Origin: Urophycis tenuis
Lineage: Eukaryota; Chordata; Actinopteri; Gadiformes; Phycidae
Direction of reading: 5' to 3'
Length of the DNA: 64,000 bases
Assembly (NCBI GenBank): GCA_036785325.1
Contig: JAXIVH010000013.1
Coordinates: 1,899,173-1,963,172 of the forward strand
This document shows, piece after piece, positions 44,258 to 56,900 of the stretch (its first letter is position 1; each line of letters begins with the position of its first letter). A program made the position numbers and the translations under genes. Below the pieces are notes generated by a model. That model had not been told where the DNA came from, made no database searches, and saw only the letters and a list, made by a program, of their open reading frames with translations.

Positions 44258-46144
44258 TCAGGCGCTGGCCCCGCCCAGGGTGTGCTTGTCGAACAGATAC
44301 TCGGCCATGCCGTTCTCCGGGGCCCCCATGCGCCGCAGGTTGGTCACCCAGTCACTCAGCTCTTTGATGGACTTCACCTGCTCGTCCAGATAGTGCGTCT
44401 CGATGAAGTCACACATCTGTTGAAACAAAAGGGAGACAAGATAAGTCAATTGTCCCAATTTGTAATTATATTCAGGGATAAAAATACAACTGTACACACT
44501 AAGGGTCAGTGTGTATGGTGTCGGGTTCAAGTTCAAAAAGGGGAGAGTCATATTGCACACTCACGTACATCACACAGTTAGCATACAACTAAATAGCCTA
44601 ACACAGTTATGGTGAAATGCAATGTTGTGGGCTTCTCTTACATGAGGGTCATTGTGTTCGGATGCAATTTTATGGACATCGAGCAGGGACTGATTCACGC
44701 TCTTCTCCAGCTGCAAGGAGCAATCCAGGGCCTCCACCGCACTGCCCCACTCGTCTCTGTCGGGTTTCTGTCAGAACACATTTTGAGGAACTTCAAATAA
44801 AATGAAACTGCAGCTTTGAAGCCAAGCAGATATTGTACAACGTAGCATACAATGTTAACAAGGTTTGGCAAGCTCACAATGTTGGTAGGATTATTGCATT
44901 TTTCAGCATGTGCTATAAAGCATGAAGACTTGCTGGGAGACTATGCCTTATTGCAACTCATTTGTGTTACATGCACGTGTCTGATAGTCTGCCAGGAACT
45001 GAAACATGAGCCGTTGTTGGTAAAAATAGAACGATCAATGGGGAGTTTTTCATGCCACTGTCAACATGTAACACTACCAGATGGAAAGCATTGTGCTATG
45101 CCATCATAAAACACCTTGGGTCATCAATCAGTCTGGTTATACAATTAAATAAAAGCACTGTGATTAAAACCTTAAAAATTGCATGGTTCAATGTATTTTG
45201 TTGAAATGACTACTTGGCAATAAATCGCAAGGCTCCAGCTGTGTGTATGTATAATTAGCATCATGACCTTCAGACACATTCAAAAACACACACAAAACCA
45301 AATGGACTATTTGAAGTAGACCAAAAGTAACCAAACCCCGTCACACCGTATCGTCTTCAGTCAAACAGTGGTCCAATAACGTACAAGGTGCTCCTAGCTC
45401 CAAGACAATCGGTTTGTCAGCCAGTAAATGTTTTAGAGGTTGTGAGGAAAACTCAATGTGTGCCGCCTGTGCCAACTGGAAGTGCCTTGTCTTGTTGAGG
45501 GAAGTATCACCTTGGGTCAACATTCACAAGGCTAACATGAAATCCATATTGGTAAGCTTACCCTGATATCCTGCAGAAATATCCTTCCACCCCGCCGGTT
45601 CTGCAAACCCATCAGCTTCTCTGCGTGCTCACGCTCCTCTTTGGACTGCGAGCGGAAGAACTTGGCCAAGTTGGGCAGAGACTTGTCATCCCTTTCAAAG
45701 TAGTAGGACTGAAAGGCAAAGAACAAAACAATTAGATCCAAATTATGTAAGTTTTAAAATTCCCACCGATCCATTACAGATTTAGGTAGGACAGACGATG
45801 ATGATATGGTCAGTTGTTATATAAAGACACTTCTAGGTGGCTTTGCTCTCCTCGTCTGCTCCATGTAGAAGATACCTTCCTCATGGATGGAAACATCAGT
45901 TTATCCTTATTATTGGAGTAGTTAGCCTTTTCTTGGATGAAAAACAAAACATATGTTCTTCTTTTATGTCGGGTTTCTGTGTATCTAATAACATGAAATA
46001 GAGTAATATTACAAGGGTAATCTTACTTGACTTAAATCTTACCATTGACAGGTAAACATAGGAGGCATAGAGCTCAAGGTTAATCTGCCGGTTAACCGCA
46101 GCCTCGCAGTCCTGGTGAAAGTTTTGCCGGATTTGCGAAGTCAT
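44258..46144 (-). CDS. fth1: Ferritin heavy chain
   Basis: Four coding exons, in gene order: 46144-46043, 45708-45562, 44767-44642 and 44416-44258. They give 177 aa (human H chain 183). The protein starts MTSQIRQNFHQDCEAAVNRQ and ends EYLFDKHTLGGASA. Ferroxidase-centre residues of H-type subunits are visible: the glutamate in NLELYASYVY with its tyrosine, the EEREH block, the glutamate in LQLEKSVNQSLL, and the glutamine in LDEQVKSIKEL. It is therefore catalytically H-type, oxidising Fe(II) for storage in the 24-mer cytosolic shell. An acceptor-like ctcag lies four bases before the ATG, so the 5' untranslated exon is upstream; a donor-like caag/gtaggc near 46795 on the minus strand marks its likely end. 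I see no CAGTGN iron-responsive element there. A fish M-type subunit is a less likely alternative. Confidence 0.95.
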
Positions 46145-46547
46145 GTTTCTGAGAAAAAAGCAAAATGGCTATTGACAATAGTTTTGTTAAAAACATTGAA
46201 AATAATCTTATATATATGGGGCATTATTGATCCTGTTTGGCAATGCATTGTATACATAGGAAAATAAAATTCAGTACCAGTGATACAAGCAACCTGACAA
46301 AACAACCTGATAAAAGTCAGAATTGACCTTGGCTCATTAGATCAGGCCATTTAGAATACAATGTAGACAATAACTGTAACAATAACAACCTTGTTTGCTT
46401 TGATACTAAAGAATAAAATGACCAAAGGCTCAGAGAAATGTAAGTTATGTAAGTTGTCTCTTGCCCGCCGAAATGGGACGAGATAACCCACAATACCAGG
46501 AGCATGAAACATGAGTCCTTCATGTGAGCGTTTTTGAGGTAATAATC

Positions 46548-46628
46548 AGTTACACGGAGGTAGTATTGACGATCTTAATTTACACTGAGGTAGTATTGAC
46601 AATCTTAATTTACACTAAGGTAGTATAA
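46548..46628. repeat. About 31-bp tandem repeat, 2.5 copies
   Basis: ttacactgaggtagtattga plus caatcttaat is repeated almost exactly in the probable fth1 first intron. Confidence 0.85.
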
Positions 46629-47229
46629 AAATGGCCAACGGTCAAATTTGTCTTACATTTGATAGGGATATATATATTTATTCACACGGAGTCGTGACAA
46701 TAACAGTTTGCTGCATTTACCTGTTTAAATTGGTTAACGAATATAACGTTCCGACTATGCGTTGAATTACAAGAGAAACACAACAGCGTCAGCCTACCTT
46801 GCCTCCTGCTAAACGAGCTGCTCTGCCAGTGACTTATCTACTGCTGTCCACTAGCCGAACGCGCCACCAAAGTTAGCTGAGCTAACATCACAACATCCGG
46901 TTATTTCTTTCAAAATAAGACCGTGCAACGATCATAAAACAAGAGGATGACATAATAATGGCTTCTTTCTAAAGGCAACACCGTTGCGTATTATTGGTTG
47001 AACCATGTGTGAAACATGGCATTTATTAGAACATGTACTGTGTTGGGTTTTTTTGTGGTTTAGAACCTAAAGCTGTGTCTTGTAGATGCCACTGGAGCGA
47101 AGGTCTCTCGAATATCAAATTTAAAACAGACTTCACCGTGGATCAAAAACCAACATTATATTCAGTCTATTCGTTAGACATGCCCCAAAGCAGTGGACTA
47201 TATGTAAATTGTTCTTCAACCAGATTATT

Positions 47230-47615
47230 TTTTACTAATATCGTGGGTAACCTGTGTAAGGAGAGGTTCCGCAGGTCATCCCTGCCGCTGTCAGACTGTA
47301 CAACACCTGCACCACCTGAGTATGTTGTACTTTCTGTTCCTGTTTTTCAATTACCCACCACTCTCAATGGCTCTATTTTTATCTTGATCTGATTTTTTTT
47401 TTTTTTTGTCTGTACTTATATTTCCATTCCGATTACTTACAATGTACAATATTATTTATATTATGTTCACTTTGCCATACAATAACCTCGAGTACTTGTC
47501 TGATCATTGTGTTTGCCCCTTACTACTTTAATTTCTGTGGTGTGTACTACACTTTTCTGATGCTATGACAAGTACATTTCCCCGCTGTGGGATGAATAAA
47601 GTATAATCTAATCTA
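47230..47615 (+). mobile_element. LINE 3' end fragment
   Basis: The frame includes NLCKERFRRSSLPLSDC. The end has the common fish LINE tail ccccgctgtgggatgaataa followed by short taatc repeats. It is truncated and inactive. Confidence 0.6.
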
Positions 47616-47826
47616 ACCTGGGAACCAGACGAACCTACAAGATCATGTTTTTGTTGCATTTGCTAATTTGTCAGACAATGTCTGGCTAGAGGGGGTGTAC
47701 ACAAGTGTAACAAACAATCACCATGGAAACCTTTATTTTGAAAGGGTGGATAAAATCCAAAAGATATCATTTGTACAATAGAGGCCCATGCAGACCTGAC
47801 ATGACAAAGTTGTCACTTCCACTGTA

Positions 47827-47832
47827 TTTATT
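47827..47832 (-). promoter_or_regulatory. Candidate polyadenylation signal of incenp
   Basis: TTTATT on the plus strand, 112 bases beyond the incenp stop. Confidence 0.55.
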
Positions 47833-47943
47833 GCTCACAAATACAATAAAAGTATACAAAACAAGAAATAACTCAGATCAAGTCATTTATGCAAAACCAT
47901 TTATACAAAAACTAAAGATAAAAATAAATCCCATCCCCTATAT

Positions 47944-50900
47944 CTAGTAGTGACCAAGTCGAGGTGGAGAGTGCCACACAGCTGAGCTGGTGCGTTTGAA
48001 GTAGCGCGGTTTGCTCTTGTAGAAGATGTTCTCCAACTTCGGGGGCTCAATCGCTCCAAAATATGTATGCAAATCTGGGGGATTGAAGTATTGCTTCATG
48101 ATGGTCTGCTGCAAATTGTGACCTTGGAAGAAAACATAATAATATATATGTTAGAAATTATGTTGTGTTTTGGCATCCAAAGGTAAATGCCAGTTGGCCG
48201 GTTAGAGACAGACTAATAATCAGTTTGTCTATACCTTCTGCCCATGACGGTATTGGTTTCCGTGGCGCCGACTCGTCATCAGTCGAGTCGTCGCTCTTTT
48301 GGTCCATCCCATAATCGTCAGAGTTTGTGCTTTTAATAAGTGGTTTGTTGCCACCCTTCGGGGTGATGCTGTAGGACTGGGGGGAATTCTGCAGGAGAGG
48401 ATCATCGACAGGTCCAGTTACCACCAAGGGTTTAGTAAATAGATTCACTCAATGTAGAAGAAAATCTAGAGATCAAGATTGATGAAATTGCAGTTCATTA
48501 CCTCGACCTCCATTGTGACATTCAGGGCAGCACCCTTCCCCACAGGGGTCTTGAGTACAGAGCTCTAGGAGATGCAAGGGGACGGCTTGGTGTCATTCTA
48601 CAGCTCAAACAATGTTATCAAGTACTGGCCAAGCCTACAATTTTGCAAAGCCTATATATTTTCTGTAATAACTAGATTGTCACTTTAACATATTATATCA
48701 CTGTCATGTACAATAAGGAGTACACAGTACCTCAACTATATGTATGTATAATCTGCTAGAGGAATACTTTATAATACATTTGGGGATATGCCTATAGAAA
48801 TAGATGTGATTTAATCAATTAATAATTAGTTTCTCTCAACTTCCACCATGAGTTATCAAGTCTTCGACACAAACTTTATTATACATGTTATTTTACACCA
48901 TATACAAAACTTAATCTGAAAATGTCCCAGCCCCCAACAAGGATTTATACATTCCGATATTTCACAAATAATTGTAAGCAGCAATTCGTCTATTCTCACC
49001 CACCTGTACATTATTTAAAGCAACTGAGGCGGCAGCCATTTTCTGCTTGGCAGCTTCCCTCTCTCTGGCAGCTTTCTCAGCAGCCAACCGCTGCTGCTCT
49101 TCCTAAAGGGACCAAGGGATCATCCAATCAGTTTACAATTTCTAAATATGCACAATCCTTGTAGAACAGCAGTTGTTTGGGTGTAATCACCATTGAAGGC
49201 AACAATATTGCTGTAAGATGGACTGTATAACACACATGTAGCATGATTGTGCTACATGTTTGTGAATGTTTTGCATGAAGAAATTTATTTGCTCTCAACA
49301 GGGATTTATGTGCCACAATATCCTAGAAACCGTTTCCATTTATCCAACAAGCTTTTTTTTCATATATATTTCGTAATCCAAGTAAAGAAGTCCCTATATT
49401 TGTGCTCACTCTCATTCTCCGCTCTTCAAGTTGTCTTTTCTCTTCCAGCTCTCTCCTTTCCTTCTCTCTCGCTGCCCTCTCCACCTCACGCTGAAGAGCA
49501 AGAGCCTTCTCCCTCTCTGCACGCTCTCTGCAAAAATACAAATAAAACAAAGTCAAATAAACAAAGTGAATACCAATAATCCACATCACAGAGAAGAACA
49601 CAAGGCTCATTATCATGATGATGATAAAACAAAGTGACTTACCTTTCAGCAGCAGCTTGCCTCTCCCTCTCCAGCTCCTTCTGCCTCTGCCTCTCCAGCT
49701 CCTTCTCCCTCTCCAGCTCCCTCTGCCTCTCCCTCTCCTGCTCCCTCTCCCTCCTCAGTTCTAGGGCTCTGCGGGCTTCGGCCAGCTTGCGGGTGCGCTC
49801 TTCCTCCTCTGCTGCCCGCTTGGCCACCAGCTCCTGCTGCCGCCTCTCCTCCTCCTTCACAAGAAAGACATCAAACACAGGTTCAAACCCCTCTTTACAT
49901 GGAAAACATTACAAATCATATCTAAATGTTGCCCCGTTGGTTCCCAAGCCAAAGATGTCAAATGTTTTGGAACTAGAACCTAAGAAGAACAGACAGTGAA
50001 ATACTGTATGTTGCAGTTGAACGCACCAACATTTAATTTACTCTTGAGCAAAGATGGATGACTTGGAGGATCAAGCTAGTCTTTCAAGTCGACTTTTAAA
50101 CAGAATCTTTTGTCCCTGTGTGAATCGCGTAAGCCGACGTGATCCAAAAATAACTTCTGAAAGACATTTTGAACCACACCGACAGACCATTACGGCAAAG
50201 TGGCGTCTACAGAAGCCATGGCTGCGGGGGGGGGGGGGGGGGGACACACACACACACCTCAGCTGCTGCACATCGCAGGGACTGAGAACTCTGCTCGCAC
50301 CATCCAACCTTCTTATGACTAAATGTCTCACCGCTTGCTGAATCTTCTGCAGTCTGGCCTCCTCCTCCACTCTCCTCTTCTGGTCCAATTCTTCTTGACG
50401 CTTTACGGCCACTTTCTTCTTGGCCTTTTCTTCTGCAATGCGCTCAACACGGATCTGTAGAGAAATGCACCATCATTTTACCATTTTAAATCATCAAGAT
50501 TGGCCTTTGGAAACTTCAGGCCCAAAGTAATAATTTAGTAGTAATTATTATTAATATATATATATTTTTTTAATACTGCTCTTCTCTTGCACCAATTGCA
50601 CCAGGACAAATTCCTTGTAGGTGCAAACCTACTTGGCAATAAATCTGATTCTGAATACACTTTCAAACCATGCATTGTGTGTTTGACTCCATTAGCATGG
50701 CATTGAAAAGGGGATACTAATTGGGTATAAAAGAAAAACACATGAATGCCTAATCAGACTAAAGTTAAGCAGGTTAAAAAAAAACATTCTATTTTTTATA
50801 GTCTATGCATTATGGTAGGGGGGATGACAACCAACTTAAAAACTTGAGTCACTTAAAAGTGTACATTTGTGTAGAATTAGGTGCAAGTAGAATTCCCGCC

Positions 50901-53900
50901 CTTCTCCCTTTCCAACCACAGTGGCTACACTGGCTTGTGTTGTGTAAGGTGCCAGTAGCTTCTTATAAAATGATGTCATGGCACAAATTGCACCCGCCGA
51001 ATAGCCGTGTGATGAGCTTCCTTGATAGATCCCATCCCATGTTTTGCCACTTTGATGATGGCTACTGTTATCTGTAACCAAGTGTCGTCAGACTGAGGGG
51101 TGTCTCAGGCCATCACATATACTGTATATACACACGTTTTTTCCCCCATACCTAAGATACTCTGACGAAATGTAAGCTAACCTTTTACCTGGGGTTAGTA
51201 AAGTGTATTTCTTCCTCAAAACATAAATTACAAAATCCATCAAATACTGAATTCACATTTCAATACCTACCCAATAAACACATATTATCATCTGAATGTT
51301 GGGGCTCAGCTTTAATGCCATAATTTGCCAACCGCCCTGTTAGCAGACAGCGCACTGGAGTAGAACCTGAAGGTAAAACCCCAATGGACCGACTGGAGAA
51401 TCAAGTTTGAATTCTCGTGACCAAGAATTTAAATCACATAGCGAGACATCGAAAAAGTCACATCCATAATCACAATACAGACCTTATCATTTTTCTCATC
51501 ACTCTGGGACATTTTCTGCTCAAGTCTCTTTTTCTTCTCCTCGTCCTCCTTCATTCTGGACTCAACCACCCTTCTCAGCCTCTCGTCCCTCTTCCTGGAG
51601 GAGCACACAAACAACTTAGAGCCGTAGTTCACCTGAGAACATGAGGCCTGCACACACACGGCCCTGGACCGTCCCACTGCAAGCTTCTGAACGCTCTGCC
51701 AACCTTTTCAGTTCCTCTTGCTTTCGTCTCTTCGCTTCCTCCATCTTCTTAATCCTTTCCTCCTCCTGCTCCTGCTTCTTCTTGAGAGCTTCCAGTTTGA
51801 GTCGTTCCCTTGACTAGGGGAGCGAAAGAGTACAATTTAGACTTGACACTAGAGAACAGATGAGGGTGAACGTGATGTTAATGATGAAAGAGGACTTTAG
51901 GAATAGAAACTGGCTGTGCTAGGTTATGAGTAGCCACCATGACCCATTTAATATTCATACAGTCCAAAAAAACAAAAAAAAAAGCTGTTTTATGCACATC
52001 AAGATTTTAGTCAATGTTTTGCCCGTTTCATCAAGCAATACCGTCAATTTGATGTGTGTTATGTGATGTGATTTTTAGCAACTCCCACAAATTTGGTAAT
52101 TTAAGGGTTTCAATGTAAGTTATCATGTCATCCATTATTGTTACAAACACTTAAAAACCAAATAACCTTGGTATTGCTGTATGGAATCAGCAGCAGAAAA
52201 GGATGGGTCCAGTGAATTAGAAGTGGTGAAGGGTGAACAAGGGACACTTAAGACACTCAAGTGACCTAATCCACTAGCATTAAGAAAACACCCTCAGACA
52301 CACGTGCTCCAACCATTCACTTACCACAAGACCATTCTTCAAGTCCTTGGGATAAGGGGAAAGAGACATCCGAATAAGAACCAGTATGGCTACCAAGCAG
52401 GGAGGGGGAGTCACAACAGGTGTGTACAATACTAATCAAGTCAGTAAAATATTAGGCGAGTTTCAGATCGTTTGCATTTGCGCATTTGTTGCAATGAGAA
52501 TTGAGAAGATCCGGCGGAACTCGTCATAATCACGTCAAGTTCCCGTCTGGTCAAGGCGGACACAGGTGAACTTCTCGTCAACAAGGATGGCATACGAAGT
52601 GGCGCTTGCGTTCTTCGTAGCAAACGAGTTTGAGGCATTGGATCTCCCCTTATTGATGCAGGCTGAGGAGCAGATGTGATGAATTGTCTGCATGCACAAT
52701 GGCTTGGCTATGTGGAGAAATGTGTAAATAAAATAAAAAAATAAAAAAATGCATGATGAGTGATGAAGTGAAAGTTCACAAAATCGTCTCTTTGTAATAT
52801 TTTGGGAAAGGGCACCAGGCACGCCTCTCTAGTTATGTCACTTCTGATGTGGGGGATTTAATGTCGGTATTCCAACCAACCAGGGCAAAGTTGAGAGGAT
52901 GAACATGCCAAGAAAAGCAGGCGGAAGTTGTTTTCCTGAAACCACGCGAGTTTTGAAAGCCAGGTGACTCGTCGCATCAGAAGTTTATCATAGGTATTTC
53001 TGACGTTTTCATCCCAGAATGCATTCTGACTAGGGATGCAAACAATTAATCGATTATCGATTAATTATCGATAAGAAATTACTCGATTAAAATAAATTAC
53101 TTGCAATTAATTGCGTTTTGAACCCGTAATTCCCTGCTAGTCTGTGTGAGGGCGCGCTTGACGCTAGACGTACTTGACGCACACGCGGGAACACAAGCGA
53201 CAACAACAAACAAACGAGAAGCGGTACACTGACAGGATGAAGAGGGCAAGACGGAGTGCAGTTTGGAGTCACTTTAAGTTAATTAATGACGACAAAGACG
53301 CCAAATGCACAATATGTGGAAGCATTTTAAGGTACAACAACTACACAACTTCGCTGAATTACCACCTAAATATGTCACATTTCCCAGTTTAAGGGGGATT
53401 ATAAATGCTGCTAATCGTCCACATGTGACACTGTATTTTCTTTTCTGATATTGATGATTCTGATATTTTCTATTCAGAATATGTTTGATATTCTATCACA
53501 ATCTTATTCCCTGCCCTCAAGTGAGCCCAGAATAAATCTTTGATTAAGGAATATGATTTGCATTTTTTCTTTATATCATAAGGAAGATAGCATTTTATGT
53601 CATGTATACAGTAGGGAAATTCAGGTTCTCAGAAAAATTGCCGCTTATCAATTAATCGATCATCAATCGATAAGATGAAACAACTATTGATTAATGAATT
53701 ACTCGATAATTTGCATCCCTAATTCTGACGCATGGCAAACGAAGCCACATGCCTCATCTGAAACTCGCCTAATAATAATACAGCAGTTAGACAAAGGGTC
53801 ACAGCTGGAAAGAGTGTGCAAGCAGTGCATGGAGGTAGCCAGACGTCTCAAATAAAAGGCCATCTTCTTAGACAGAGGGGGCTGTCTCTTGGGGATAACT

Positions 53901-56900
53901 ACTGCTTCAGATTACATTCAATTTTAGTCATTCCCAGTATTTTTTAGATATGGGAACGGATGTATTCTCTGCATTTGACCCATCCTATGGTACATAGGAG
54001 CAGTGGGACTGCGGTGTTCATTTGACCCATCCTATGGTACATAGGAGCAGTGGGGCTGCTGTGTTCATTTGACCCATCCTATGGTACATAGGAGCAGTGG
54101 GGCTGCTGTGTTCATTTGACCCATCCTATGGTACATAGGAGCAGTGGGGCTGCTAGGTTCATTTGACCCATCCTATGGTACATGGGAGCAGTGGGCTGCT
54201 AGGTTCAGCGGCCGGGGAGTTGGGATTCAGTGTCTTGCTCAAGGACACTTCGACATGTGGACAGTTGGAGGAGGGGAATCGAGGGGATCGAACCGCCGAC
54301 CCTACGGTTGGTGGACGACCCGCTCTGTCCAGCCGCTATACCCACTGAGCCACCGTGGCCCCATTGGTGACATGGAGTGCCTTTAGTGTTTTGGAGTGGT
54401 TATAACAACAATGTAATGACCTTTGACATTGACCTTACATAATAACATTTATCAGTAAGGACTCACAAATCAGGATCAGTGCCAGTTTCATTTCAGGCGC
54501 GTTTCTGAGACAAAGCAGAAGGGACAAACCTTTGGGTCGATCTTGATCGGGGTGGTGTGTTTAATGAAGGACTTCACCACACTGCTGCGTCCCACAGTCA
54601 TTGGAGTCATCATAAGCATCTGGTTCTTCTGTACGGTCTGGAGGAAGGCTCTCATATGGGGCCTGACCGCCTGGACAATGAGTTGGATGGTTTAATAAAG
54701 GACATTTCTACGCCAGATAAACAATTTTATGCGAGATCACCCAATGCAACAAATACAGCATGGCACCAGGGTTAGGGTTGGTCCTCACTCCCCTACAGAG
54801 AATGTCTGCACTCAAGCTTGACAGACTTTGGATAAAAGTGAATGGCGTATATGATATTAATCTTACCGATTGACTTTTCTTGGGAGGCAAGGGCCTTTTA
54901 GTTGGGCTAGCCTCCTGTGATTCAGTGGATTTGCGCTTGCCACTGAAAAGTGTAGAGAAAAGCAACTTAAAAGCTTTGTTCACATTGAACTATAGCAATG
55001 AATTAAACCACCATTGGGAACAATGAATACAATATATTTGCATTGTAAAAGTCTTCATATCATAGATGGTGAGCCTCTTGACAATTGAATTTACAGAAGT
55101 AAACGCACTTGCAAACTAATGAACTTACCTCCAATTTCCCACAGCTTTCTTTGGACTGCCTACAGCCATAAATAAAAAATAAAAAAATACTCATCAGTAC
55201 ACCTAGGGGGCAATAGTGCAGTATTTCATGAAAGGCCCAACTAAGGCGTGTTCAGCTACTGTATACTGACCTGAGCCCACTGCCGTGGCGCCTCTGAGCC
55301 TGCCGCTGAGTGCAGGAGAGCCCACCAAGGGAGAGTTGACGGCCATCGAACGAGTTATACGCTCATTGTTGCTCACTGGCTTCTGCTCTACCGTCTTCCA
55401 TTTTAGAGAAGCAAAAGTAAAACATCCCAAATGAATATTATTCCTAAGATCCACTCAAGCAGTTTTTTTTTGTGGAGGACAAAGAAATACGGACCTCTGG
55501 AGCAGCTTCTGATTCTTCAGCCTCATCACTGTTCACCGGCGGCCTAAAGCAAAAAACAAAAACAAAAAATGTCATTTTGATTATTTTTCTTGACCGTCAC
55601 ATACTTTTATGTCATCCATTAGTCTGTTAAAATTAAGTTGTTCGTTTGTGTGATAGTAATTCAAACTTTACTCAAAAATGCTTTATGGTTAATATTGCAT
55701 TGACCACTCACAGTTCTCTGTTCTTCTCCACGTCTCCATCAGTTTCCATGCCAGATTCATCTAGAACAGAAGCAATTCATTGGAAAACATATTTAGGTTA
55801 CTCTTTTAGAAAATAAACAAAACAATGATGTAGGAGGCCACTTTCAACAATAGAACATTATGATCTGTTTAATTTCGGAGAGCTTTTGTTAATGCATGGT
55901 ATTAACAAGCAGGTAGGTGTTAGGCAGCTTAGCCGTGGATGAGCTGGACATTAGGGTGTTCCAAACAACACAACCACTAGACTGTCAACATAACTCACCA
56001 CTAACGTTGCTACTGCATGTTGAGTTGCCGCCACGAGTCGACTTCTTCTTCAGCATGGAGCGCCTGGAGGCCCGGCGCACAGCGTCCTGCGTCATGCTGT
56101 GGCGGAGCCCTGCCTTGGAGTAGCGCAGTTTGAGCGAGTGGCGCACGGAGCTGCGTCGTGCCCTGGTGGGCGTAGCAGCTATGGCTATTTTGGTGGCGTT
56201 GCGGCCGGGAGACGCCTGGAGCTCTGCGACCAGCTCTGCAGAGCGGCGGTCCTCGGAAGATATTCTCACTGAAACCTCGGGGGCAGGGATGGGTGGTTGG
56301 TTGGGTGGAGATGGAGGGGTGTTGGAGACACAGGCTTGGGGCTCGTCTGTACCAAGCATGATGATCTCAGTGTTTGGTACTGCCGTCTCCATGTCCATGT
56401 CTACGACCTCTGGTTGCTCCTCAGGCACTTGTTCTGCACTGCAGTCACTGATGGCTGCAGCCTCCAGAGATACCTCAGGCGGGGTTTCACTGATGGCTGC
56501 AGCCTCCAGTGATACCTCAGGCTGGGTTTGTTTATTTCTGCGAGTGCTGCGTTTGGGCTGCTCGACAGCCTGCCCTGATGTGCTGGCCTGGGGTACGCCC
56601 TCATCTTCGGCAATAAGGACCAAGGTTTTAACAGAGGAGCCCCGTAATTTGCTACGCTTGCCCTTGGAAAAGCTGCATTAAAAAAAGGTTTACAATATGT
56701 TAACATAATAAAGTTTTATCTTATCTTAAATAGAGAGTGCGCAAACTACTGAGTAATATAATGACTATGACCATAATGTATTAACTGACCGTCTCTTTGC
56801 CCGAGTTTCTTCTTGATATCCCAGAGATATGCGCTTTCTGCGATTGTTTTTTTTCTGAGATGGAGTTTTTGGCATCAATTCTGGCTCAGCGCTAAAATCA

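Larger units (their letters stand above)
46145..47826. other. fth1 upstream region and intergenic stretch before incenp 3' end
   Basis: It contains the fth1 first intron, its probable untranslated exon near 46795-46870, a short tandem repeat (46548-46628) and a LINE 3' fragment (47230-47615). No further gene is recognised. Confidence 0.55.
52452..53772. mobile_element. Inverted-repeat DNA transposon, split by a second element
   Basis: The 17-base terminal inverted repeat ttaggcgagtttcagat at 52452-52468 recurs as its exact reverse complement at 53756-53772, with a TA on both sides that may be a target duplication. Without the hAT insertion and its 8-bp duplication the element is about 620 bp and codes for nothing recognisable, so it is a non-autonomous (MITE-like) element. 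Its superfamily is not certain. Confidence 0.75.
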
